Below are positions 34,565 to 43,208 of a DNA stretch of 64,000 nt, one piece after another. Position 1 is the stretch's first letter, and the number at the start of each line of letters is the position of its first letter. The notes under the pieces were generated by a model. The model was not told where the DNA came from, made no database searches, and saw nothing but the letters and a program-made list of their open reading frames with translations. Origin of the DNA: Phycisphaerae bacterium (GTDB taxonomy: Bacteria; Planctomycetota; Phycisphaerae; Phycisphaerales; Phycisphaeraceae); the NCBI GenBank assembly GCA_030432595.1, contig JAUIGU010000013.1, positions 32,577 to 96,576 of the forward strand. The letters run 5' to 3'. The position numbers and the translations under genes were made by a program.

Positions 34565-34786
34565 GCGAACCGCCAAGACGCCAAGGAAGAATGCCGAAAC
34601 GTTTTTTGCCGCAGATTCCGCAGATGATTCCGAGTCATCCATCGGCTTGCTTCGCGGAGTGGATCGGGTAGATCCTTTTCAAATGCACCGCCTTGAGGCT
34701 TCCACGGCTGAATCTGCGTCAATCTGCTAAATCTGCGGCCAACTGCTTTCTCTTCCCTTGGTGTTCTTGGCGTTTTGGCGGTTCGC
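34565..34786. repeat. Composite fold-back element of 9-nt-periodic repeats
   Basis: The outer arms GCGAACCGCCAAGACGCCAA (from 34565) and, inverted, TTGGCGTTTTGGCGGTTCGC (to 34786) match at all but one of 20 positions. Inside them a second pair is built on GCCGCAGATT and its inverse (AATCTGCGGC to 34739). Both pairs have a 9-nt rhythm (ACCGCCAAG ACGCCAAGG; GTCAATCTG CTAAATCTG). The single-copy centre is about 75 bp. It fills the whole gap between mntR and mqnD. Confidence 0.7.
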
Positions 34787-34814
34787 CTCTCCGATTCCGG
34801 CATAAACTCCCGCC

Positions 34815-35735
34815 ATGACCACCACCGCCAGCAAGACCCTCCGCATCGGCCACTCGCCCGACCCCGACGACGCGTTTATGTGGTGGCCGCTCGCGAACTT
34901 CACCGCGCCCGACGGCACGCAGCTCACGCCCCAGATCGACACGCGGGGCTACGACTTCGTCCACGTCCTCGAAGACATCCAGTCGCTCAACGTCCGCAGC
35001 GAACAAGGCGAGCTCGAGATCACCGCCTTCTCCATCCACCAGTACCCGCACGTCGCGGACAAGTACGCGATGACCTCCTGCGGCAGCTCGATGGGCGATG
35101 GCTACGGCCCGATGGTGATTTCAAAACCCGGAAGGTTTCCCTCCGTTTCCGATCTCAAGAAATGCAAGCTCGCCATGCCCGGTCCGCGCACCACCGCGTG
35201 GCTGTCGTTCCAACTGTTGCTCAAGGAGCACGGCCTCACCGCCGACGACATCGACTGGACTCACGTTGACTTCGACGAGATCCTCAACGAAGTCGAAGCG
35301 GGGCACTACGACGCGGGCCTGATCATCCACGAAGGCCAGATCACTTTTCATAACCAGGGCCTCGAACTCGTGGTCGATCTCGGAAAGTGGTGGACCGACG
35401 CGCGCGGCCTGCCGTTGCCGTTGGGCGGGAACGCCATCCGCCGGGACCTCGTCGAGTCCGGGGAAGCGCCGGTGATCTGCCGTGTGCTGCTTGATTCGAT
35501 CCAGCACGCGCTCAATCACCGCGAAGAGGCCGTTCACTTCGCGCTCAACTACGCGCGGAACATGGGGGCCGACCTGGCCGACGAATTCGTTGGCATGTAT
35601 GTGAACAAGTGGACGCTCGACTACGGCGACCGGGGGCGCGCGGCCGTGGAACGGCTGATCACCGAGGGCATCGACGCGGGCCTGCTGCCGGAACTGCCCG
35701 GCGGCGGGCCGATTGATTTTGTGGAACCGGCTTAG
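34815..35735 (+). CDS. mqnD: 1,4-dihydroxy-6-naphthoate synthase (futalosine menaquinone pathway)
   Basis: This 306-residue protein is of the MqnA/MqnD family, a periplasmic-binding-protein fold that works as an enzyme. SPDPDDAFMWWPLAN at residues 14-28 is the hallmark of MqnD. ITAFSIHQYPHVADKYAM, SCGSSMGDGYGPMV and GLIIHEGQITF follow as in other members. It converts cyclic dehypoxanthine futalosine to 1,4-dihydroxy-6-naphthoate in menaquinone synthesis, so the organism most likely uses the futalosine route. No other men or mqn gene lies nearby. The length and N-terminus fit, and the ATG at 34815 is the only reasonable start. Confidence 0.93.
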   Translation: MTTTASKTLRIGHSPDPDDAFMWWPLANFTAPDGTQLTPQIDTRGYDFVHVLEDIQSLNVRSEQGELEITAFSIHQYPHVADKYAMTSCGSSMGDGYGPMVISKPGRFPSVSDLKKCKLAMPGPRTTAWLSFQLLLKEHGLTADDIDWTHVDFDEILNEVEAGHYDAGLIIHEGQITFHNQGLELVVDLGKWWTDARGLPLPLGGNAIRRDLVESGEAPVICRVLLDSIQHALNHREEAVHFALNYARNMGADLADEFVGMYVNKWTLDYGDRGRAAVERLITEGIDAGLLPELPGGGPIDFVEPA

Positions 35736-35863
35736 CGCTGGCTGAACAACGCTCGCATCCGGCACGGTCGATCCGAGGGCATAAGTCCACGGCTTGATGG
35801 ATATCCCTTACTTGAATCCGAACCGCCTTCACGAAATCTTCATATTCGCCTAACCTCTCGGCG

Positions 35864-36700
35864 ATGCCTCGCCGACCTGATCCCGACCAAGCACTGGGCC
35901 CGACCGAGCCCGAGTATTTCACCCCGGTTGCCTGGGGCGTGACCGTGGCGAGCCTGGCGTTGTTATTGCTTGCGCCGGTGTGGCTGGACCATGACGCGTG
36001 GTACCGGGTGGTGCACGACGAGACCGGGGCGATGGAGTTGTTGACGGTGGCGTTCTTGTTGCCGGTGGTGGTGATCGGGGTGCTGCTGGCGTGGCGTGGC
36101 CGTCGGCTGCCGAAGCTCACGCGGGGCTGGTTTGCGTTGCTGGCGCTGGGCGCGTTTTATTTCATGGGGGAAGAGGCGTCGTGGGGCCAGCACATCCTCG
36201 GGTTCGAGCCGCCGGCCGCGGTGGCGGACAAGAACCTGCAGGGCGAGTTCAACATCCACAACGCGGACGCGTGGTACCACGACCTGTTCAACGAGATCCC
36301 GCGGACGGTCGCCGGGGCGTGCTGCATCGTCGGCGCGGGGGTGTTGCCTTGGCTCGTGCGCGACAAACGGCGTGACCCAGACGCGCCGCGGCGGAGCTGG
36401 TTCTGGATGATCCCGACGGTGGCGCTGGTGGTGCCGGGCGTGGTGGCGTTCACGATCAACCTGCCGGAGAAACTGATCGAGGACGCGGCTTTTGCACAGG
36501 AAGGGCGGTGGGCGCACTACGCCTTCGTCGCCGCCGCGGACGAGGCCAAGGAGTACTTCATCGCGTTGGCGATGCTGCTTTACGCGGGGTCGGCGTTCCT
36601 TCGGCACCGCGCGTGGGGTCGCACCGGTGCGGCGGGCGATACCGACGCTGAACCAATCAGCACCGACCGCGCTACGCCCACACTTGCCAGTCGTGCTTAG
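35864..36700 (+). CDS. Polytopic membrane protein with EExSWGQ motif, function unknown
   Basis: This 278-residue protein has about six membrane helices (for example VAWGVTVASLALLLLAPVWL and LLTVAFLLPVVVIGVLLAW). The most striking part is MGEEASWGQHILGFEPP at 101-117, followed by a second polar block with NLQGEFNIHN (124-133). I recognise this EExSWGQ...NxQxExNxHN pattern from unnamed bacterial membrane proteins, and the acidic and His/Asn residues look like a catalytic or metal site at the membrane face. A loop with DEAKEYFIALAM near 225 adds more acidic residues. The substrate is unknown. It is not obviously linked to mqnD, 128 bp upstream. Confidence 0.75.
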   Translation: MPRRPDPDQALGPTEPEYFTPVAWGVTVASLALLLLAPVWLDHDAWYRVVHDETGAMELLTVAFLLPVVVIGVLLAWRGRRLPKLTRGWFALLALGAFYFMGEEASWGQHILGFEPPAAVADKNLQGEFNIHNADAWYHDLFNEIPRTVAGACCIVGAGVLPWLVRDKRRDPDAPRRSWFWMIPTVALVVPGVVAFTINLPEKLIEDAAFAQEGRWAHYAFVAAADEAKEYFIALAMLLYAGSAFLRHRAWGRTGAAGDTDAEPISTDRATPTLASRA

Positions 36701-36733
36701 GGCTCGGCCCAGCGTGACACGCTCAGTTTCCCG

Positions 36734-38470
36734 TCAGTAGCGGTACAGCTTCACCCTTTGCATCGACCACCGCCCGCCGTACAGGTGGACGTGCCGCCCC
36801 TGGTGGGTCTGATCGCCGTTGAGCCAGCGGCCGCCGACCCATTCGCCGCGCTCATCGAATGACCCTTCTTGTGCCGACTCGATGCCGACACGCCCCTGCC
36901 CGTCCGCCGGCGCGAAGGTAATCACCACACCCATGCCCAGCACGAGGAACTCGTCGGGCCCGAGCCGCAGCACCATCGCCGAGCCCAGCGGCGTGCCGGG
37001 CGGCGCATCCCAACGCCCGGCCCCGAGCGTGGGCAGCACGCTCTCCGCGTCACTGCCGGTGTCGGGTCGATCGAAGTTGGCTTCAAACACCACGCCCGCC
37101 AACTCCGCGCGTTGCGGCGCATCGTCCACCGACCAGTCAAACCCGATCTGCGGCGACAGCCCGATCACCGCGCCCGCGCGCTGCGCCTCCAGCACCCGCG
37201 CGGCAATCGGCGCGATCAGGCCGTAGCAATCCGTGAACAGCTCGCGTTTTTCTTCGTCTACGGTCTCGATCGAGAACGGCCCGATGCCGATCGCGCCCAA
37301 GTGCGCCAGCGCATACACCGCGTTGCCCGTCGCCCGCATCGACGCCGCCATCTCCGGGATGAACAACGGGTTGCCACCCCGCCGGTAGCGCTCGCACCAC
37401 TCCATGAAGTTCGGGAAATAGATGTCCGGACAGAGCATGTCCAGCGACGGCGCCCCGGCCCGCCAAACCTCGAGCAGGTGCGGCAGCGGCCCCGCGCTGG
37501 GGTACTGTCCGGGCCGATACCCCGGGCGGATCAGCGCCGCGTTGGCGAACATCGGCAGCGCGTGCTCGGCCCGGCCTGCGGCGGCGACATGCTCGACGTA
37601 CGTCGCCAACTGCCACGCGGTGAAGACCTCCTGCCCCTCGGCTTCATCGCCGAACACCTCGAGCCAGCTCCCTGAAGATCGCTGCCCCACCGCCTCCCAC
37701 AGCGCCTCAACCTCGGGGCCGAGCTTGTTCTGCTTCGCAAGTTCGAGCAGCGCGTCGGGCACGTCCGCGCGGTACGCCGCCTCCGACGCGTCGCTGTGGT
37801 CGCGTGGCTCGGGGATCATGCCGACCTCGTTCTCGACCTGGGCCATGATGACCGTGTGCGTGCCGGCGTCGTACTCCCGCGTGAAGCGCATGAGCGCCGC
37901 AAACGCCGTCGCGTCGGCGTCGCGCGCGGCCGTGCAGGCCGGGCTCACGATCTCTTCCAGCCCGCCGTCGCTGCGGCGCACGCGCGGGAAGCGCTGCGTG
38001 TCGCGCTTGACCCAGCCCGGGGCGTAGCACGACATGCTGTTCTTCCACGTGCCGAACCACAGGTAAATCAGCCGAAGGTCGTGTTTGCGGGCCAGGTCGA
38101 TTGCGCCGCGCACCAGCGTGAAGTCAAACGCGCCTTCCGTGGGTTCGATGCGGTCCCAGTAGACCGGAAGCAGCACGGCGTTCAAGTTCATCGCCGCACA
38201 ACGCCCGAGCGCTTCGTCGAGCGTGTCCAGGTCCGACGCGGTGGAGTTGCCCAACTCCCCGCCGAGCACGAGGAACGGCTCGCCGTCCACCACGAGCTGC
38301 GTGACCGGCCCGGACGTCTTCAAACTCGGAAGGTGCGCACTCAATGATTGATCCTGATGTTCCTGGGCAAGCGTCGATACCGAACCGATCCACACACAAA
38401 ACGCAACCACCCACCCACAAGCCGTCCACCACCTTCTCCCTAGACACAAGCTCGGCGACACCGTACCCAT
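36734..38470 (-). CDS. GH35-like beta-galactosidase-type hydrolase with DUF5597 tail
   Basis: This 578-residue exported glycoside hydrolase has a signal peptide (WVVAFCVWIGSVSTLAQ) and a clan GH-A barrel: FLVLGGELGNSTAS, NLNAVLLPVYWDRIEPTEGAFDF, the acid/base E215 in QVENEVG, and the nucleophile E373 in LFIPEMAAS. The C-terminal 150 residues match the DUF5597 beta-domain of GanA-like enzymes. Natural substrates of this group are galactosides or other side chains of plant polysaccharides. The ATG begins directly after the stop of the CE15 gene (TGA-ATG), so the two are cotranscribed and presumably act on the same polymer. Confidence 0.85.
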   Translation of the reverse strand: MGTVSPSLCLGRRWWTACGWVVAFCVWIGSVSTLAQEHQDQSLSAHLPSLKTSGPVTQLVVDGEPFLVLGGELGNSTASDLDTLDEALGRCAAMNLNAVLLPVYWDRIEPTEGAFDFTLVRGAIDLARKHDLRLIYLWFGTWKNSMSCYAPGWVKRDTQRFPRVRRSDGGLEEIVSPACTAARDADATAFAALMRFTREYDAGTHTVIMAQVENEVGMIPEPRDHSDASEAAYRADVPDALLELAKQNKLGPEVEALWEAVGQRSSGSWLEVFGDEAEGQEVFTAWQLATYVEHVAAAGRAEHALPMFANAALIRPGYRPGQYPSAGPLPHLLEVWRAGAPSLDMLCPDIYFPNFMEWCERYRRGGNPLFIPEMAASMRATGNAVYALAHLGAIGIGPFSIETVDEEKRELFTDCYGLIAPIAARVLEAQRAGAVIGLSPQIGFDWSVDDAPQRAELAGVVFEANFDRPDTGSDAESVLPTLGAGRWDAPPGTPLGSAMVLRLGPDEFLVLGMGVVITFAPADGQGRVGIESAQEGSFDERGEWVGGRWLNGDQTHQGRHVHLYGGRWSMQRVKLYRY

Positions 38471-39871
38471 TCACTCGCCCCCGCTGACGGGCGGAGACGC
38501 GTCCGATGCGTCACCATCGAAGTACCGCGACGCAAACGCGATAAACGCCGGCCAGTTCGGCCCGGTCGTGTGCCCGCCATCGTGCATCCGGAACGCCACG
38601 TCGCCTTCGAGCAACCCCTCTTTTTCCCCGGGCATTTCCATCGTGCCCAGTCCGCGCTTGCCCAGCAGCTCGTAAACCGGGTCGGCGTGCGCGGCGGCGA
38701 GGAAGTTGCCTTTCGCGTCGATCCACGTGCCCTCGACGTTCAGCGACCCGACACTCACGAACACCGGCCGCGGCGCACACAACGCCACCAACATGTGCGC
38801 GTCGATCGGCAAATCGTTGGGCGTCAGCGGCCCGGCGTACTTGAGGTAATTGCCCGCCACCCAGTGGTGCTGCCCGCCGCCGGCGATGTTCTCGACGCGC
38901 TCGCCGAAGTCGCGCCGCATGATCTTCGTGCCGCCCTGGCCGGACGACCCGATGAACCCGACGGCGAAGCGGTCCTCGTATGCCATCGCGACCGCCGCCG
39001 CCTTGCCGTAGCGCGACAGACCCGTGATGCCCAGGCGCGACGCGTCCACGCCCCCCTCGGTTTCGAGGTAATCCACCAGCCGGCTTGCGCCCCACGCCCA
39101 GGCACGCAGCGCGCCCCAGTCCTCCGGGCCGCGCGGTTGGCCGTGGTTGGCTAAACCGATGATGCCACGGGTCAACCCGTCGCCGTTGTCCGCCTGGAAC
39201 CGCGACGGGTAGATCACCGCAAAGCCCCAACCTTTTTCGAGCAGCATCACTTGCCACGCCGGCGGCGGGGGCGGGCCCGCGTCTTCACCCTCGTTGTTCT
39301 GGTTCCGCCGACGGAAACTCTGCGGGTCCCAGCCGAACTCGACGATCACCGGCACCGCGCCCTCCGCGTCCGCGGGCAACACGAGCCGGGCCTCGATCGC
39401 GACCTCGATCGCCGGGTACGCCGAGTTGTCCACCGTTCCGCGCAGCGTCTTCTTCACCGCGGTGACGCCCGCGAAGTCTTCTTGTGTTTCTTCGACCACC
39501 GACCAGGCGACGCCCGGCACATCCTCCGGCACCCGGCCGTAGATCTCGCGATCAAACAGCTCAATGATCTCCGGCCGACGCTCGTCCCACCACTGCGCCA
39601 CCGTCGTCACTGGCGTCCCGTCGTTCATCACCAGCGCATCGGGCAACGTCTCGTAAGGCGACGCCTTCGCTTCGTCGGTGTTGGCCTGATTCGGCGCGTC
39701 GGGGTCCCAGCCGTTCGCGCCGGGACGCAGGCTGTCGATCCCGAGTTGATCCAGCATGTGGCGGTGGGCCTGTTCGGCGTTCATCGTGACGGGCTCCGGC
39801 GCCTGTGGCGTCGCCCACACTCCAACTCCCAGCAATCCGACCGCAAACAGAAGACATCTGAGATGATTCAT
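38471..39871 (-). CDS. CE15 glucuronoyl esterase
   Basis: This 466-residue secreted alpha/beta hydrolase has a signal peptide at residues 1-20 (LLFAVGLLGVGVWATPQ). The family motif GxSRxGK appears as GLSRYGK (284-290) with the nucleophile S286. GHTTGPNW with H434 provides the catalytic histidine. WDPQSFRRRN and WAWGASRLVDYLE are also typical of carbohydrate esterase family 15. These enzymes split the ester between lignin alcohols and 4-O-methyl-glucuronic acid on xylan. The ATG at 39871 is preferred: it starts the signal peptide, and a promoter with a -10 eight bases before it would give a leaderless mRNA. A palindromic operator covers this promoter. Confidence 0.88.
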   Translation of the reverse strand: MNHLRCLLFAVGLLGVGVWATPQAPEPVTMNAEQAHRHMLDQLGIDSLRPGANGWDPDAPNQANTDEAKASPYETLPDALVMNDGTPVTTVAQWWDERRPEIIELFDREIYGRVPEDVPGVAWSVVEETQEDFAGVTAVKKTLRGTVDNSAYPAIEVAIEARLVLPADAEGAVPVIVEFGWDPQSFRRRNQNNEGEDAGPPPPPAWQVMLLEKGWGFAVIYPSRFQADNGDGLTRGIIGLANHGQPRGPEDWGALRAWAWGASRLVDYLETEGGVDASRLGITGLSRYGKAAAVAMAYEDRFAVGFIGSSGQGGTKIMRRDFGERVENIAGGGQHHWVAGNYLKYAGPLTPNDLPIDAHMLVALCAPRPVFVSVGSLNVEGTWIDAKGNFLAAAHADPVYELLGKRGLGTMEMPGEKEGLLEGDVAFRMHDGGHTTGPNWPAFIAFASRYFDGDASDASPPVSGGE

Positions 39872-39888
39872 AGGTAAAGGTTTACCTA
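39871..39888. promoter_or_regulatory. 18-bp palindromic operator between CE15 and SGNH genes
   Basis: TAGGTAAAGGTTTACCTA has perfect 8-bp arms with a 2-bp centre. The shape (GGTAAA-NN-TTTACC) resembles LacI/GalR-family sites. It overlaps the -10 and start point of the CE15-operon promoter and lies between divergent genes. No LacI-type gene is in the window. Confidence 0.6.
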
Positions 39889-39906
39889 AGGTGGTTTCCC
39901 TGTCAA
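39879..39906 (-). promoter_or_regulatory. Promoter of the CE15/GH35-like operon
   Basis: On the minus strand TTGACA (39906-39901) and TAAACC (39884-39879) are separated by 16 bases. Seven bases separate the -10 from the CE15 ATG, so the transcript would begin at the start codon. Confidence 0.45.
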
Positions 39907-39973
39907 TATGTATGTGCTCCAAACCTTCCGTCGCCACCGCAAACCGCGCTCCGCCCGCCTACCACAACGCCGG

Positions 39974-40849
39974 ATGTCCGCCGCCCGAACTCCCACGACC
40001 ACCGTTGCCTTCGCGATGATGACCGTCTTCGCCGTAGAGCTGCTTCTGCTGAACACGGGTTGCGCTTCCCGCCAAGCCCACACCGACCCGACCATGAACC
40101 CGCTCACCCCCTCAACCCTCGCCGTCGCCCGCACCGACGCCAACTCGCGCACGGCCCACGAGCAGCTGCTCGCCAAAGCCCGGACCGGCCGCATCGACGT
40201 CTACCTCCTCGGCGACTCCATCACCCGCCGCTGGGGCTGCACCGACCCCGCCTACGCCGACCTGCTCGAACACTGGCAACAAACCTTCCACGGCTACCAC
40301 GCCGGCAACTTCGGCTGGGGCGGCGACGGCGTCGAACACATGCTCTGGCGCATCGAACACGGCGAACTCGACGGCGTAAACCCCAAAGTCATCCTCCTCC
40401 TCGCCGGCACCAACAACGTCGGCAGCACCCCCGCCGGTCCCGACGGCAGCGCCGCGCAACACGCAAAAGTCAACGACATCCTCACGAAGTACGACGCCCT
40501 GCTCGCCGCCTGCAGACACCGTGCGCCCGACGCGACGTTCATCCTCACCGCCATCTTCCCGCGCAACGACAACCCGGCCGTGCTCCCCGAGATCCATCTC
40601 CTCAACGAAGGCATCCAGCAACGCGCCGACGGCCAACGCGTCCGTTTCCTCAACGTCAACGCCCAACTCGCCGACGCCGACGGCACGCTCTTCGAAGGCG
40701 TCGCCCCCGACGGCCTGCACCTCTCGCGCAAGGGCTACGACGCCTGGGCCGACGGCCTGCTGCCCCTGCTCCACGACCTGCTCGGCCCGCCCGACGAACA
40801 AGACCACGCCCCGCCACCCACCGGCGACCCGTCCGCGCTCACCCCATAA
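39974..40849 (+). CDS. SGNH/GDSL-type esterase lipoprotein
   Basis: This 291-residue lipoprotein has the lipobox LNTGC (C30). The SGNH blocks are in order: LLGDSITRRW with S82, GNFGWGGDG, LLAGTNNVG with N147, and DGLHLSRKGY with D246 and H249. It belongs to the group of platelet-activating-factor-acetylhydrolase-like esterases, many of which deacetylate xylan or other polysaccharides. Next to CE15 and GH44 an acetyl-xylan-type activity is likely. The frame is open from an ATG at 39908, but the 22 extra codons are much less GC-rich in third position and would give an over-long N-region, so 39974 is chosen. It is divergent from the CE15 operon. Confidence 0.85.
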   Translation: MSAARTPTTTVAFAMMTVFAVELLLLNTGCASRQAHTDPTMNPLTPSTLAVARTDANSRTAHEQLLAKARTGRIDVYLLGDSITRRWGCTDPAYADLLEHWQQTFHGYHAGNFGWGGDGVEHMLWRIEHGELDGVNPKVILLLAGTNNVGSTPAGPDGSAAQHAKVNDILTKYDALLAACRHRAPDATFILTAIFPRNDNPAVLPEIHLLNEGIQQRADGQRVRFLNVNAQLADADGTLFEGVAPDGLHLSRKGYDAWADGLLPLLHDLLGPPDEQDHAPPPTGDPSALTP

Positions 40850-41018
40850 CCAAAGCAATCAACCACCCGTTCCGCCCGCGTTTCCCCGCAAAAACCTAGG
40901 GAAAATCAACACCGTCCGGTACCATGATTCCGCCCACACCGGCCACGTTTCACGACCCATGCCGCCGCAGCGCGCGACCCGGTTCGCCGCGGGCAACCCT
41001 TTCTGTCGGAGGTTTCTG

Positions 41019-43031
41019 ATGCGTCTGTTTGTGCCTGCTCTGTATTTCGCTGGCTTGGCGTCGCTCCACCTCGCCGCCGCGCCCGCCGGCGCGCTCACCC
41101 CCGACGACCCCGGCCCGGCCGACGTCGCGTTCACCATCGACGCCAACGGCGACACCACCGCCATCTCCCCACTCATCTACGGCATCAACGGCGGCACGCG
41201 CTTCGATGGCGTCACCAACATCCGCATGGGCGGCAACCGCTGGACCGGCTACAACTGGGAAACCAACGACTCCAACGCCGGCGAGGACTACTTCAACTCC
41301 AGCGACCAGTTCCTCACCGGTGCCTACGGCCAAACCACCGCGCCCGGGCAGGCCGTCCTGCCCACCCTTCAGGAAGCCGCCAACCTCGGCGCGACCACCG
41401 GCGTCACCGTGCCCATCGCCGGTTACGTCTCCGCCGACGCCGACGGCACCGTCACCGCCGCCCAGACCGCGCCGTCCTCACGCTGGCACCAAGTCGTCCA
41501 CCGCAAGACCGACATCTACCCCGGCGCTGCGCCCAGCCTCACGCCCAACCTCAACGACAACTACGTCTTCACCGACGAGTTCGTCCACTGGGTCGAAAAC
41601 AACCGCCAGAACAACCAGGACGTCGTCTACTACCTCGACAACGAGCCCGGCCTCTGGGACAACACCCACCCGCACCTCTACGGCACGACCAACCCCACCT
41701 TCGCCGACGTTGGCCAACGCACCATCGCCTCCGCCTCGGCCATCAAAGACACCGCGCCTAACGCCAAGGTCTTCGGCGGCGTGACCTTCGGCTGGAGCGG
41801 GATGCAGACGCTCCACGACGCCGCCGACTTCGACCAACAGGTCGCTTCTGACGGCGGCCGGCAACTCGACAAGCTCCAGTTCAACCGCTGGCTGCTCAAA
41901 GAACTCGCCGCCGCCGAGCAGCAGCAGGGCCGCGTGCTCATGGACGTGCTCGACCTGCACTGGTACCCCGAAGCCCGCGGCGGCGGCGTCCGCATCACCA
42001 CCGGCGGCGCGGCCGGCACCACGCCCGACGTCGTCGCCGCCCGCGTCCAGGCCCCGCGCTCGCTCTGGGACCCCGACTACATCGAAGACAGCTGGATCGC
42101 CAACGACATCCTCCGCGACTACAGCGGCCAGGGCAACCACCAGGGCATCGAGTTGCTCAATCGCGTCCACGACGACATCGACGAACTCAAGCCCGGCACG
42201 CTCGTCTCCGTCTCGGAATACAACTACGGCGGCGGCGACCACATCTCCGGCGCCATCGCCCAGGCCGACGTCCTCGGCGTCTTCGGCCGCGAAAACGTCT
42301 ACAGCGCCGCGTGGTGGCCCCTCGAAAGCAGCGCCCCCTACGTCGAGGCCGCCTTCGAAATCTTCACCGACTTCGACGGCCAGGGCGGCGCGTTCGGCGA
42401 CCTCTCCGTCCACGCCGACACCGACGACATCGAAAGCTCCGCCATCCACGCCAGCCGCTCCAGCGACAACCCGAACGAGCTCACGCTCGTCGCCATCAAC
42501 CGCACCGACGCCGCGCTCGACGCCGCCATCCAGATCAATGACGACCAGCGCTACACCGCCGCCGAGGTCTTCCTGCTCGATGGCGACAGCGCCACCATCA
42601 CCGCCACCGGTTCGTTCACCGTCGACCTGCTCAACGCCTTCCTCTACGAGATGCCCGCCTTCAGCGTCACCGCCATCCGCCTCACCGCCGAGGAAGTCCA
42701 AGCCTTGACCGGCGACTACAACGCCTCCGGCCAGGTAGAACAAGCCGACCTCGACCTCGTCCTCCAGAACTGGGGCACCGACACCGACCCAACGTCCGGG
42801 GCGGGCGTCCCCACCGGCTGGACCAACGACCTGCCCGAAGGCCTCATCGACCAGTCCGAACTCGATGGGGTGTTGTTGAACTGGGGCAGCGCTAGCGCGC
42901 CGGTAATCGAGAACACCATCGTCCCCGAGCCCGGCGTCGCATTGCTGGCGCTCGTCACGACCGGCGTCGCTTCACGTCGCTTCCGACGAACTCCCGGACG
43001 ACCGGGCGTGGAGAACGTTACATCCGCCTGA
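41019..43031 (+). CDS. Secreted GH44 endoglucanase/xyloglucanase with dockerin-like module and PEP-CTERM
   Basis: This 670-residue protein has a signal peptide to about residue 25 and a glycoside hydrolase family 44 domain: ISPLIYGINGG, NIRMGGNRWTGYNWETN, the acid/base E209 in YLDNEPGLW, and the nucleophile E400 in SEYNYGG. Family members cut cellulose-type beta-1,4-glucan or xyloglucan. Near residue 568 the dockerin-like pair begins (GDYNASGQVEQADLDLVLQN, then DQSELDGVLLNWG). The chain ends in VPEPGVALLALVTTGVAS and an Arg-rich tail, a PEP-CTERM signal, so the enzyme is anchored at the surface. GGAGG seven bases before the ATG supports this start. Confidence 0.92.
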   Translation: MRLFVPALYFAGLASLHLAAAPAGALTPDDPGPADVAFTIDANGDTTAISPLIYGINGGTRFDGVTNIRMGGNRWTGYNWETNDSNAGEDYFNSSDQFLTGAYGQTTAPGQAVLPTLQEAANLGATTGVTVPIAGYVSADADGTVTAAQTAPSSRWHQVVHRKTDIYPGAAPSLTPNLNDNYVFTDEFVHWVENNRQNNQDVVYYLDNEPGLWDNTHPHLYGTTNPTFADVGQRTIASASAIKDTAPNAKVFGGVTFGWSGMQTLHDAADFDQQVASDGGRQLDKLQFNRWLLKELAAAEQQQGRVLMDVLDLHWYPEARGGGVRITTGGAAGTTPDVVAARVQAPRSLWDPDYIEDSWIANDILRDYSGQGNHQGIELLNRVHDDIDELKPGTLVSVSEYNYGGGDHISGAIAQADVLGVFGRENVYSAAWWPLESSAPYVEAAFEIFTDFDGQGGAFGDLSVHADTDDIESSAIHASRSSDNPNELTLVAINRTDAALDAAIQINDDQRYTAAEVFLLDGDSATITATGSFTVDLLNAFLYEMPAFSVTAIRLTAEEVQALTGDYNASGQVEQADLDLVLQNWGTDTDPTSGAGVPTGWTNDLPEGLIDQSELDGVLLNWGSASAPVIENTIVPEPGVALLALVTTGVASRRFRRTPGRPGVENVTSA

Positions 43032-43177
43032 TGACCGGGGTCACGAGCCAACGAAAAGACTCTTAAGCCCGGTATCAGCGGCACCTTAGGGCAAAGAATG
43101 GATACTATGTTCAATTCAAAACCGAGCTCGCAGAGTATGTTGCGCACATAAATTCCTAGAGCTTCGAGCAACGCAGT

Positions 43178-43206
43178 TGACTACCGATCGATCGGTTGGT
43201 AAGATG
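43178..43206 (+). promoter_or_regulatory. Promoter of the tetR gene
   Basis: TTGACT (43178-43183) and TAAGAT (43201-43206) have a 17-base spacer. The -10 lies three bases before the first ATG and six before the second, so the mRNA is probably leaderless and begins at the second ATG. Confidence 0.5.
43184..43197. promoter_or_regulatory. TetR operator in its own promoter
   Basis: ACCGATCGATCGGT is a perfect palindrome that fills the spacer between the -35 and -10 of the tetR promoter. TTGGT follows it, so the right half reads ATCGGTTGGT exactly as in the second operator. Confidence 0.6.
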
Positions 43207-43208
43207 GA

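Noticed and set aside
34565..34786. CRISPR array
   Set aside because: Repeats are imperfect, 9 nt in period and arranged as inverted arms; there are no equal spacers and no cas genes.
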